A stretch of DNA of 11,860 nt from Nanobdellota archaeon (GTDB lineage: Archaea; Nanoarchaeota; Nanoarchaeia; Parvarchaeales; Parvarchaeaceae). Made by a program: the position numbers and the translations under genes. The notes under the pieces were generated by a model. The model was not told the DNA's origin and made no database searches. It saw only the letters and a list, made by a program, of their open reading frames with translations. Positions 1 to 6,742 of the stretch are shown piece after piece; the first letter of the stretch is position 1; the number at the start of each line of letters is the position of its first letter. The stretch spans positions 1 through 11,860 of the forward strand of contig JAJZOB010000014.1 in assembly GCA_021852135.1 (NCBI GenBank), given 5' to 3'.

Positions 1-500
1 GCTTTATATGCTAGTTTTATTGCTTCTTCTTCAGTCATGTTATCTTTGTAATCCCCTTCAAGTACACCCAAAGCGAATATTCCGCCGCTGCCTGTTACAG
101 TGAATTTGTCTTTTCCCTGTCCTCCTGCTTCATCTATGGAGAACAGCTTAGGCTCGCCGTCGTATCCTCCTATTATAAACTCACCGTAAATCAAATTCAA
201 GGAAAGTCTTTTATTGAAAAGTATTGCGCTCAATAAGCTTACTGCTCCGTCAGTATCCAGTTTTGAACCGGACCTTATCTCATAAAGTGTAAGTTCTGAT
301 CTCATTAACCTTACCATGGCCTGCAAATCAGCAACCATACCAGCAGTTGTTATACCTATTCTGTTGCTTATAGCCATGACCTTTTCTGCGTTCTTGTTAG
401 CGACTATATGGTCTGCGGTTGCTCTTCTGTCTGCTGCCAGGACTACGCCGTCTTTGTACACTAATCCCAATGTCGTTGTTCCTGTTTTTACTATGCTCAT
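1..500 (-). CDS. psmB: Proteasome beta subunit (20S core), 3' end outside window
   Basis: This is the catalytic beta subunit of the archaeal 20S proteasome, an N-terminal nucleophile threonine protease acting in the cytoplasm. The start ATG (500-498) gives a very short propeptide, MSIVKTG, followed by TTTLG. Cleavage after Gly7 would expose Thr8 as the catalytic Thr1. The partner residues fall exactly where expected: Asp24 in AADRRAT (mature Asp17) and Lys40 in NAEKV (mature Lys33). Later parts also fit the family, including the GSGG segment and the EGDYKDNMTEEEAIKLA helix. About 166 codons are visible. The family usually has 200-215 residues, so roughly 40 are cut off by the window edge. It is divergent from the RHH-nucleotidyltransferase gene, with 125 bp between them. 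The identification is secure. Whether the genome has a second beta subunit cannot be seen here. Confidence 0.96.
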   Translation of the reverse strand, partial: MSIVKTGTTTLGLVYKDGVVLAADRRATADHIVANKNAEKVMAISNRIGITTAGMVADLQAMVRLMRSELTLYEIRSGSKLDTDGAVSLLSAILFNKRLSLNLIYGEFIIGGYDGEPKLFSIDEAGGQGKDKFTVTGSGGIFALGVLEGDYKDNMTEEEAIKLAYK

Positions 501-546
501 ATAAGAATCTTAGTATTTTATTTACATTTCCTAATGACTTTGTTAG

Positions 547-554
547 TATTTAAA
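547..554 (-). promoter_or_regulatory. TATA box for the proteasome beta gene
   Basis: On the minus strand this reads TTTAAATA, the archaeal TATA consensus. Its centre is about 50 nt before the ATG at 500, so transcription would start near 524 and leave a leader of roughly 24 nt. No Shine-Dalgarno sequence is visible in that leader. An alternative weaker AT-rich stretch lies at about 517-524. Confidence 0.5.
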
Positions 555-573
555 CTTTTCTTAAATAGTTATT

Positions 574-581
574 TTTATATA
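574..581 (+). promoter_or_regulatory. TATA box for the RHH-nucleotidyltransferase gene
   Basis: TTTATATA lies about 48 nt before the ATG at 626, which predicts a start near 603 and a leader of about 22 nt. The leader holds AAGGAAG at 606-612, but 13 nt from the start codon is rather far for a ribosome binding site. This divergent pair is unlike the other first genes of the window, which look leaderless. Confidence 0.5.
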
Positions 582-625
582 TACGTTTAAGCTAAGTATT
601 AAACCAAGGAAGACTAACTAATTAT

Positions 626-1450
626 ATGAAAGCAAGAACTTCGTTTACAATTGATGCAGATGTAGTTGCGAAGCTTGACTCTTTAGTTGATAATATCTAT
701 TATAGGTCTAAGAGCGAAGCCGTTGAGGACATACTCCGAAAATATTTTGAGAAACAAAACACCGCAATAATACTGTGCGGGGGAGAATTTATCGTTAATG
801 GAACAGATTATTACAGGCCTTTGGTCAAGATAGGAGAGGCTACTGTCATAGAAAGAATTATTTCAAAGCTTAGGGTAAATAACTTTAGGAGTATACTGAT
901 ATCGGGAAAGACCGATCTTTTGAAGCAGATATTTTCGATACTGAAAAATGGAGAAGGCTATGGGGTTGACATAAAGTACATAGATGACAATAACCTAAAA
1001 GGAAGTGCCAAGGCCCTTGAAAGGGTAAAGCAGTATGTTGGCACAACCACTTTGTTTGTAACTGGCGATGCAGTATTTGACATTGACTTAAGGGACATGC
1101 TTAAATTTCACATGGCACATAATAGTCCTGCTTCTGTGGCAATATATATGCCTACCGACGTTTCATTTCCGACAAAGGACAGAGTAACATTGAAAGGAAG
1201 CAAGATACTCACGTACGAAAAATTGCCCGAACCGGTAAATTCAAAGCTGATACCTACTTCTATTTTCCTATTGGATCAAGATGTTTTCAAATACATCCCT
1301 CCCGGTGATCTAGACTGGAACATAAAGACTGATTTACTGCCATTGCTTGCAAAAGATGGTTTGCTTTTTGGTTACATATACAACGGCGGATGGCTGAGCA
1401 TAAAGACAAAGGAAGACATCGAAACCGCAAAGAAGCTTCTTGAAAAATAG
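626..1450 (+). CDS. Ribbon-helix-helix domain fused to a sugar-nucleotidyltransferase-like domain
   Basis: The protein has 274 residues. Residues 1-43 form a CopG/MetJ-type ribbon-helix-helix DNA-binding domain: strand MKARTSFTIDADVV, a first helix KLDSLVDN, then SKSEAVEDILRKYFEK. Residues about 46-274 resemble the GT-A-like fold of NDP-sugar pyrophosphorylases: TAIILCGGE, RPLVKIGEATVIERII with Lys68, a GSAKAL segment near 126, FVTGDAVFDIDL with the likely metal-binding Asp148, and a C-terminal GGWLSIKTKEDIETA resembling the usual W-x-D-x-G-T-x-x-D element. The glycine-rich loop is degenerate: the family's GxGTRLxPLT reads GGEFIVNGTDYYRPL here. Activity is therefore uncertain. It may be a sensor that binds a sugar nucleotide and regulates DNA, or a true enzyme with an autoregulatory head. 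The fold assignments are fairly firm; the function is not known. Confidence 0.82.
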   Translation: MKARTSFTIDADVVAKLDSLVDNIYYRSKSEAVEDILRKYFEKQNTAIILCGGEFIVNGTDYYRPLVKIGEATVIERIISKLRVNNFRSILISGKTDLLKQIFSILKNGEGYGVDIKYIDDNNLKGSAKALERVKQYVGTTTLFVTGDAVFDIDLRDMLKFHMAHNSPASVAIYMPTDVSFPTKDRVTLKGSKILTYEKLPEPVNSKLIPTSIFLLDQDVFKYIPPGDLDWNIKTDLLPLLAKDGLLFGYIYNGGWLSIKTKEDIETAKKLLEK

Positions 1451-1467
1451 TTTCTTTTATTCTATTT
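1451..1467 (+). terminator. Pyrimidine-rich termination region after the RHH gene
   Basis: The stop codon at 1448-1450 is followed directly by TTTCTTTTATTCTATTT. Archaeal RNA polymerase stops at T-rich non-template tracts without needing a hairpin, so this is a likely terminator before the next promoter at about 1482. Confidence 0.4.
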
Positions 1468-1481
1468 CACCGCACGGAAAT

Positions 1482-1489
1482 GCTTAAAT
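1482..1489 (+). promoter_or_regulatory. TATA box for the 88-residue protein gene
   Basis: GCTTAAAT is centred about 26 nt before the ATG at 1512. That spacing puts the transcription start at or next to the start codon and predicts a leaderless mRNA. Confidence 0.45.
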
Positions 1490-1511
1490 CTTATGTTTAC
1501 TTAGTTTTTCT

Positions 1512-1778
1512 ATGGAATTCAAGGATATAAATGAACCAGTGGAAAAAATAACAAGAGAGGGTTCGAGGAATTTTATAAAGATAGGACTTACAAAAGGAAC
1601 AGAAGGAGAAAAGGAAATAACGTTCATAAGCATAAAAAAGGGATATACTACAGATAAGGATGGAAAGGAAGAAGAAAGAATAAAAACCAGCTTAACTGTT
1701 AATTTTGATGAACTGCCGCTGCTTATAGAAGCACTGCAGAACTTTAAGAATAAACTTGAATCCGGCAGCTTTTCCTAA
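1512..1778 (+). CDS. Small protein of unknown function, possibly PC4-like
   Basis: I do not recognise this 88-residue protein with confidence. It is highly charged (many Lys and Glu), has no cysteine, and has no membrane segment. The pattern suggests two or three beta strands (NFIKIGLTKG, EITFISIKKGY, RIKTSLTVNF) separated by a DKDGKEEE turn, then a C-terminal helix ELPLLIEALQNFKNKL. This order of an I-x-I-K-K-x-Y strand, an acidic turn, another strand and an end helix is loosely like PC4/YdbC single-stranded DNA-binding proteins, but the match is weak and by eye only. A TATA-like box 26 nt upstream and good codon structure support a real gene. Its TAA (1776-1778) directly abuts the stop codon of the convergent deacetylase gene. 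Confidence 0.7.
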   Translation: MEFKDINEPVEKITREGSRNFIKIGLTKGTEGEKEITFISIKKGYTTDKDGKEEERIKTSLTVNFDELPLLIEALQNFKNKLESGSFS

Positions 1779-2417
1779 TTATAGATTAAGATAGCTTATC
1801 AGTTTTATTTCAGGATACGACCTTATCTTTTCGTTGATAAGATTAACTTTTTCTATGTCCTTCTCCCTTTCCTTGTTAAGTGATGACTTCGATTCCGGGT
1901 CAAATCTACCAGGATGAACTATTATCTCATAGCTTTTTCCTTCTTCCATATTTTTAATGTAATCATAAATCTCTTCTATACTGTGATTTGTCGCGAAGAA
2001 TGCCTTTTCACTGGTATGTTTTCCGATTTTATTAATGCCAAGATTCCTTACGGCTATGCCTCTTTCATTCCCGAAGTTTATTATTTCAACTGCAGCCTTC
2101 TCCATCAGCCTGTATTTTGGCATGTGTATATCGAAATGTGATGGGGAGAAACCAAAGATATTAAGAAACAGAGAGTACTGCTGTTCTATTTGACTTTTCA
2201 AGTTTCCATTTTCATCCATTTCGAAATGTATCCCTATGCTTGTATCCTTTTTTCTAAGGGTTTTCAGTTCTTCGATTTGTTTATCCTGTTTGTAGTCAAC
2301 TCTATTAACCATGACAGTAGTAGACTTTATCTTGCCTTCCTTTAAGAGCTTTATTATCTCAGTATTGAATATAACAGAATGCCCGAAGTCATCAGCGTTT
2401 ATTATTAATTTTATCAT
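1779..2417 (-). CDS. YdjC/ChbG-family carbohydrate deacetylase-like protein
   Basis: This 212-residue protein belongs to the YdjC/ChbG group, metal-dependent deacetylases that remove acetyl groups from N-acetylated sugars such as chitooligosaccharides. The family signatures occur in order: INADDFG at residues 7-12, with Asp9 and Asp10 as the catalytic/metal aspartates; GIHF with His64; SHFDIHMP with His94 and His98; and IIVHPGRFD with His168. These supply the D-H-H metal site and the catalytic acid/base. It is shorter than most relatives (about 240-290 residues), and the loss seems spread over loops rather than the core. There is no signal peptide, so it acts in the cytoplasm. The start at 2417 has a TATA box about 27 nt upstream. 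The natural substrate cannot be read from the sequence. Family assignment is strong. Confidence 0.88.
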   Translation of the reverse strand: MIKLIINADDFGHSVIFNTEIIKLLKEGKIKSTTVMVNRVDYKQDKQIEELKTLRKKDTSIGIHFEMDENGNLKSQIEQQYSLFLNIFGFSPSHFDIHMPKYRLMEKAAVEIINFGNERGIAVRNLGINKIGKHTSEKAFFATNHSIEEIYDYIKNMEEGKSYEIIVHPGRFDPESKSSLNKEREKDIEKVNLINEKIRSYPEIKLISYLNL

Positions 2418-2440
2418 TTTAAATGAAGGTATTGTCTCTT

Positions 2441-2448
2441 TTTATAAA
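2441..2448 (-). promoter_or_regulatory. TATA box for the YdjC-like gene
   Basis: TTTATAAA, a symmetric perfect TATA element, is centred about 27 nt from the ATG at 2417. A leaderless transcript is predicted. It forms a divergent pair with the box at 2474-2481. Confidence 0.65.
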
Positions 2449-2473
2449 TTAAAGAGCGTCTTTTTCTGTAAAC

Positions 2474-2481
2474 TTTATAAA
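2474..2481 (+). promoter_or_regulatory. TATA box for the Lon-like protease gene
   Basis: TTTATAAA is centred about 26 nt before the ATG at 2504, which predicts a leaderless mRNA. The octamer is identical to the divergent promoter 33 bp away. Confidence 0.65.
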
Positions 2482-2503
2482 TGATTAGCTTATTATTAAA
2501 TAA

Positions 2504-4399
2504 ATGAATTCGAAACGCTTACTTGTTTCATTGTTTATAATTTCATTTTTATTAGTTGGAGCAGTACATGCTCAGGGAACTCAGGAAGTAATAGGATCTA
2601 CAAGCCTGTACATTTTTGGAGTTACAAATTCATCAAATGGCACATTGGTTGGAGTACCTGCTCTTCTTAATCTTACAATAACAAACGGTACAGGTAAAGT
2701 ATTCCTAGGCTCAACTCCGCTTACACAGATTGATACGCAGGCACAGGCAGTATTGTCTGCACAGCTTGCATGCCAGCTTCTTGATATAAACTGCAATGAC
2801 TATAATTTCTATTATTACATAACTTCATCATCAGTAGAAGTAGGAGGGCCAAGTGCAGGTTCTGCATTTACAATGGCTGCTATGTCCATACTTTCCGGCA
2901 AACCTCTCAATAAAAATGTTGCAATGACAGGTACTGCAAATCCTGATGGCAGCGTTGGAATAGTAGGAGATGTTTCACAGAAGTCGGAAGCGGCTGCAAA
3001 TCAGCATATAAAAACGTTTCTTTATCCGTCTACTGATAGTATATCATCGGCTGCACTTTCGTATGATGAAGCGCATGGGGAGATTCCAGTGCCTGTAAGC
3101 TCTGAATATCAAGCATTCCAGTACTTTACTGGCTACAATGTAACTCCAACAGTTAATTACAGCATACAAACGAGTCTTTACATTGCATTGATGAAACAGA
3201 CTTACATTCAGTTTAATTCTTATCAGAATAGTTTATATTCCTCTTTACCAAGTGTTAGCAGCAGCAATTCATCTATACAGTTACTTATAAATGAAGCTGC
3301 TTCAGACATGTCTGCGCAGAAGACGGAAGCAGCGAATGGAAGTTACTATGTCGCAGCCAGTAGCATGATAACCTCCTCTTCAGATATATTACAGGCAAAA
3401 CTGCTTGAAACTTTGCCGGCTTCAAATCAAGATTCATTTGTAAATAATTTAATATCACAGGAAAACTCTACGATAACAGGCATAGAGAACAACATCTCAG
3501 ATAATTACGTTTCGAACTCTTCAACGTTAATACTTAAGTTTATAGCTTTTGACAGGCTCATGCAGGCAAGAAATTACCTAAATGATTCGATCCAAAGCCT
3601 TTCTTCAGGAAATCTACAAAATGCAATATATTACTATTCGCTTGCAACAGTGAAAGCAGAAACTGCTTACTTCTGGGTTTCAATACTTCCAAAAGGAAGC
3701 TCAAACTTCTCACAGTCCCAGTACGAGATATTAAGCAATTACTACCTTTACAAAGCATCTTCTTATAATGATTATGCGAATTTATTAGGAGTAGACCTTC
3801 CATCGGAAATATCCGAAATGCAGTCTTATCTAAGTTCTGCACAGTCTAGATATTACAGTGGAAATTACATTTCTTCAATGTTCGCATCCATAGAATCAAT
3901 AAGTGTAGCGCAGATGCTTATAGAAGAGAATAGTCTTATCAATATCTCAGTGTTATCTCAAATAAGCAATCAAAGTGCAGTTGCAACCTTAGATTTAATA
4001 AATTCCGCAGAAGCAAGAGGAGTTACTCCCTTCCTGGGGATAAGCTATTATTACTTTGGAAATCAGTTTTATAATTCTTCAAATGTAAGTAATTCAGATT
4101 TCTCAGAGTACCTGCTTTTTGAAACAGAGGCTAGGGGATTTACACAGCTTGGCATATTATTATCAAACGTTAGCCTTATACCATACACTCCTTCGCTTCA
4201 GCCAATACCAGTTTCAACTCCTATAGCTCCTTTATTGGAGGAGGTAAGCTTTATAGTTTTGGGGATAGCAATAGGAGTAGTACTTGCGGGCATACTCTTT
4301 GAATACAGATTATATTCAAAAAACCTTAAAAATAATAAAAAAATAAGCGAAAAGAAAGCAGCTAAAAAGAAAAGAAGCAGCAAAAGAAGCAGAAGATAA
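2504..4399 (+). CDS. Secreted, membrane-anchored Lon-type (S16-like) serine protease
   Basis: This 631-residue protein starts with a signal peptide (residues 1-23, ending VHA) and ends with one membrane helix at about 581-599 plus a Lys/Arg-rich tail. The body should lie outside the cell with the basic tail inside. Residues about 30-180 match the Lon proteolytic domain: GGPSAGSAFTMA with nucleophile Ser117, and GIVGDVSQKSEAAA with Lys160. The 43-residue spacing equals that of the Lon Ser-Lys dyad. There is no AAA+ ATPase domain. This is the plan of the predicted archaeal proteases grouped as COG1750. Residues about 200-575 are Ser/Asn/Tyr-rich and largely helical, of unknown role, and carry many N-x-S/T sequons. 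The gene is 31 bp upstream of GlyRS, which has its own promoter. Substrates are unknown. Confidence 0.88.
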   Translation: MNSKRLLVSLFIISFLLVGAVHAQGTQEVIGSTSLYIFGVTNSSNGTLVGVPALLNLTITNGTGKVFLGSTPLTQIDTQAQAVLSAQLACQLLDINCNDYNFYYYITSSSVEVGGPSAGSAFTMAAMSILSGKPLNKNVAMTGTANPDGSVGIVGDVSQKSEAAANQHIKTFLYPSTDSISSAALSYDEAHGEIPVPVSSEYQAFQYFTGYNVTPTVNYSIQTSLYIALMKQTYIQFNSYQNSLYSSLPSVSSSNSSIQLLINEAASDMSAQKTEAANGSYYVAASSMITSSSDILQAKLLETLPASNQDSFVNNLISQENSTITGIENNISDNYVSNSSTLILKFIAFDRLMQARNYLNDSIQSLSSGNLQNAIYYYSLATVKAETAYFWVSILPKGSSNFSQSQYEILSNYYLYKASSYNDYANLLGVDLPSEISEMQSYLSSAQSRYYSGNYISSMFASIESISVAQMLIEENSLINISVLSQISNQSAVATLDLINSAEARGVTPFLGISYYYFGNQFYNSSNVSNSDFSEYLLFETEARGFTQLGILLSNVSLIPYTPSLQPIPVSTPIAPLLEEVSFIVLGIAIGVVLAGILFEYRLYSKNLKNNKKISEKKAAKKKRSSKRSRR

Positions 4400-4401
4400 T
4401 A

Positions 4402-4409
4402 AATTTAAG
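4402..4409 (+). promoter_or_regulatory. TATA-like box for glycyl-tRNA synthetase
   Basis: AATTTAAG sits in the 31-bp gap after the protease gene, centred about 25-26 nt before the ATG at 4431. It would give a leaderless GlyRS mRNA independent of the upstream gene. Confidence 0.45.
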
Positions 4410-4430
4410 TCACTAACTTCATTTCATTAA

Positions 4431-5897
4431 ATGGATAAAAAAGAAGAGAGAGATGACGAACTTTTAAAAATAGCACTTTCAAGAGGGATATTTTTTCATT
4501 CTGCAGAAGTGTTCAGTGATAATATCGCTGGTTTTTGGGACTACGGGCCGATAGGCGTAAGAATCTTCAATAATTTGCTGGATCAGTGGAGGCAGACTAT
4601 CTATTCAATGAATGGTTTTGAGATTTCAGGAAGTGTTACCCTCCCAAAGATAGTACTCCAGGCTTCAGGTCACGAGGCTAACTTTTTCGACATGGAGATA
4701 AAGTGCAGCAAGTGCGGTGCTGTTTACAGAGTAGACAAGCTTTTAGAGGAGAAGGATAGCAGCAAAAACTTTGAGGGTTTGACTGAAGAAGAATATCTAA
4801 AGTACATAAAAGAATATTCGATAAAGTGCAGCAAGTGCGGAGGAGAATTAGATGGCATAAAGAAATTCGGAACGATGTTTTCTGTAAAGGTTGGAGATGA
4901 TCTTCCAGCTTATCTTAGACCAGAAGCATGTCAGTCAATATTTCTTGATTTTAAAAGAGTCTTCGAATCTTATGGCAAAAAGCTGCCAATGGTTATAGCT
5001 CAGGTAGGTAAGGCCTTCAGGAATGAGATATCTCCAAGAAACAATCTTTTGAGACAGAGAGAGTTCTATCAGAATGATATAGAGATATTCTTCGCAGAGG
5101 ATAATTTCAAAATCGATAACGACTATAAAATAAATTTATACGATAAAAATGACAGCGGATTAAGCCAGATATCCATTAATGATGCTCTTTCAAAAGGGGT
5201 AATAAAAAGCAAGGTCACTGCGTATGGAATATCAAAAGTGCATGAGTTCCTTCTTAGGGTAGGATTCAAGAACGAAGACATAAGGTACAGAAAACTTTAT
5301 GAGGACAAAGCATTTTATTCAAAGGAATCTTTTGACATCGAAATAAGGAAACAGGATTCTTGGATAGAGCTTGTTGCATGCAATAACCGCGGAGAGCATG
5401 ATCTTTTAGCATACGAAGAATATGGTGCAAAGGGATTGAGGGTAGACGGAAAGATACCGCAGGTATTTGAAATATCTATGGGAACAGACAGGCTGTTTTA
5501 CCTTCTCTTATTTTCTTCATTCAGAAAAGATGAGCAGAGAGTATGGCTTTCTATGAACAGTGCCATCTCTCCTTTTAGGGCTGCAATCTTTCCCTTAGTT
5601 TCAAAGGATAATCTTGATGTGAAAGCAAATTCGCTTTTTAACGGTTCAAGGTATAGAAATGATATACTGTACAGCGACAACGGAAGCATAGGAAAAAGAT
5701 ACAGGAGAGCAGAAGAGGTTGGAATTAAGCTTGCTTTCACAGTCGATTACGATACGATGGAAGACAATACAATAACAGTAAGGGAAAGCGATTCAATGAA
5801 ACAGTTTAGGATAAGTGCCGACAAACTTGACATTATTATTTTTGATTCAGCTTCAAACGATTTTGATGAGCTCCGGAAAAAGTACGAATATCACTAA
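4431..5897 (+). CDS. glyS: Glycyl-tRNA synthetase (class II, archaeal/eukaryotic type)
   Basis: This cytoplasmic enzyme joins glycine to tRNA-Gly using ATP. The 488 residues carry the homodimeric GlyRS hallmarks: HSAEVFSDNIAGFWDYGP (23-40), a Cys4 zinc site made of CSKC at 92-95 and CSKC at 133-136, YLRPEACQSIF (161-171), class II motif 2 FRNEISPRNNLLRQREF (196-212), and motif 3 EISMGTDRLFYLL (347-359). The C-terminal anticodon-binding domain (about 380-488) has GSIGKRYRRAEEVG and TVDYDTMEDNTITVR. Archaeal GlyRS usually has about 570 residues, so this one is trimmed, apparently between motifs 2 and 3 and at the C-terminus. The usual LRPETAQGIF reads LRPEACQSIF, a modest change. Its TAA overlaps the stop codon of the convergent nnrD-like gene. 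Assignment is certain. Confidence 0.97.
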   Translation: MDKKEERDDELLKIALSRGIFFHSAEVFSDNIAGFWDYGPIGVRIFNNLLDQWRQTIYSMNGFEISGSVTLPKIVLQASGHEANFFDMEIKCSKCGAVYRVDKLLEEKDSSKNFEGLTEEEYLKYIKEYSIKCSKCGGELDGIKKFGTMFSVKVGDDLPAYLRPEACQSIFLDFKRVFESYGKKLPMVIAQVGKAFRNEISPRNNLLRQREFYQNDIEIFFAEDNFKIDNDYKINLYDKNDSGLSQISINDALSKGVIKSKVTAYGISKVHEFLLRVGFKNEDIRYRKLYEDKAFYSKESFDIEIRKQDSWIELVACNNRGEHDLLAYEEYGAKGLRVDGKIPQVFEISMGTDRLFYLLLFSSFRKDEQRVWLSMNSAISPFRAAIFPLVSKDNLDVKANSLFNGSRYRNDILYSDNGSIGKRYRRAEEVGIKLAFTVDYDTMEDNTITVRESDSMKQFRISADKLDIIIFDSASNDFDELRKKYEYH

Positions 5898-6742
5898 TAT
5901 CTCCATTTATTTATTGTGTTCCCTATGTTGTCTATGAGGTGCATTACTGAAAATGCTTCTCTTTCTTTTTTTGCAACCGTCCTTCCAGTATAGCCATTTA
6001 TAAAAGCGGCGGCAGCGGCAGCTTCTACTAAATCGTTGTTCTGGCAGAGCATTGCAGCAGTTATCCCCGTAAGCGAATCGCCAGTTCCTCCTTTTGTCAT
6101 ATAAACTGAATTGGTCTTGTTCACAAATGTTTTTTCACCGTTTGATACTATATCTATATGGCCTTTCAATAGTATCGTAGTGTTGAACTGTTTTGCTTTC
6201 TCATAAACCTGTTTTATCCTTTTTTCCAAATCCTTTGAAGGTTCTTCCCTGAAAATTATTTTGAACTCGTTTGAATTAGGCGTTATAACCATATTTTTTC
6301 CAAGTTGATTGGCATCAGCTACTTTTATAGCATCTGCATCTAATACTATTTTCATGTCTATTTCTTTAAGTATTTTGTTTACGAGAACCGTTTGTTCATA
6401 CCCTATTTTCATTCCGTTTCCCAATGTCATTACATCGTATTTTTCAGCTTCTGTCTTGATTATGTTAAAAGAATTTAAATTCAATTCTGTTCCTTCTACC
6501 GCTTTAGTTATCATTTCTGGAGAGAAGCCTGCGCATATGTTTGCTGCTCTTTTTGGCGCAATGATTTTTGTAAGATCTACTCCGGATCGTAATGCAGAAA
6601 TGGCTACTATTGCGGGCGAACCTGTATACTCCTCAGATCCACCAACTACAAGAACTTTACCGAAGTTTCCTTTATGGGACCAGTTATCTCTCTTTTTATA
6701 TTCCGTTTTTATAATTTTTTCATTTAAAGTCGTGTAAATCAT
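5894..6742 (-). CDS. nnrD: NAD(P)H-hydrate dehydratase (NnrD type, ribokinase-like fold)
   Basis: The 282-residue product dehydrates NAD(P)HX, the damaged hydrate of NAD(P)H, back to the normal cofactor using ADP or ATP. It matches the YjeF C-terminal domain: HKGNFGKVLVVGGS (23-36), a YTGSPAIVAISALRSGVDL helix, LDADAI (134-139), ITPNSNEF (153-160), LLKGHIDIV and the nucleotide/catalytic loop GGTGDSLTG (218-226) with Asp222. The N-terminal NnrE epimerase domain found in many fused archaeal homologues is absent, as in bacterial stand-alone YxkO. The family's ITPHxxEF motif has Asn156 instead of His, worth checking but not a catalytic aspartate change. It is the last gene of a three-gene operon, joined to the reductase by an ATGA overlap. 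Substrate recycling fits a neighbour that uses NADP(H). Confidence 0.9.
   Translation of the reverse strand: MIYTTLNEKIIKTEYKKRDNWSHKGNFGKVLVVGGSEEYTGSPAIVAISALRSGVDLTKIIAPKRAANICAGFSPEMITKAVEGTELNLNSFNIIKTEAEKYDVMTLGNGMKIGYEQTVLVNKILKEIDMKIVLDADAIKVADANQLGKNMVITPNSNEFKIIFREEPSKDLEKRIKQVYEKAKQFNTTILLKGHIDIVSNGEKTFVNKTNSVYMTKGGTGDSLTGITAAMLCQNNDLVEAAAAAAFINGYTGRTVAKKEREAFSVMHLIDNIGNTINKWRY

Noticed and set aside
6309..6737. 142-codon plus-strand open frame inside the nnrD region
   Set aside because: It is an antisense shadow of a well-supported NnrD with its GGTGD motif; no promoter or motif supports it.
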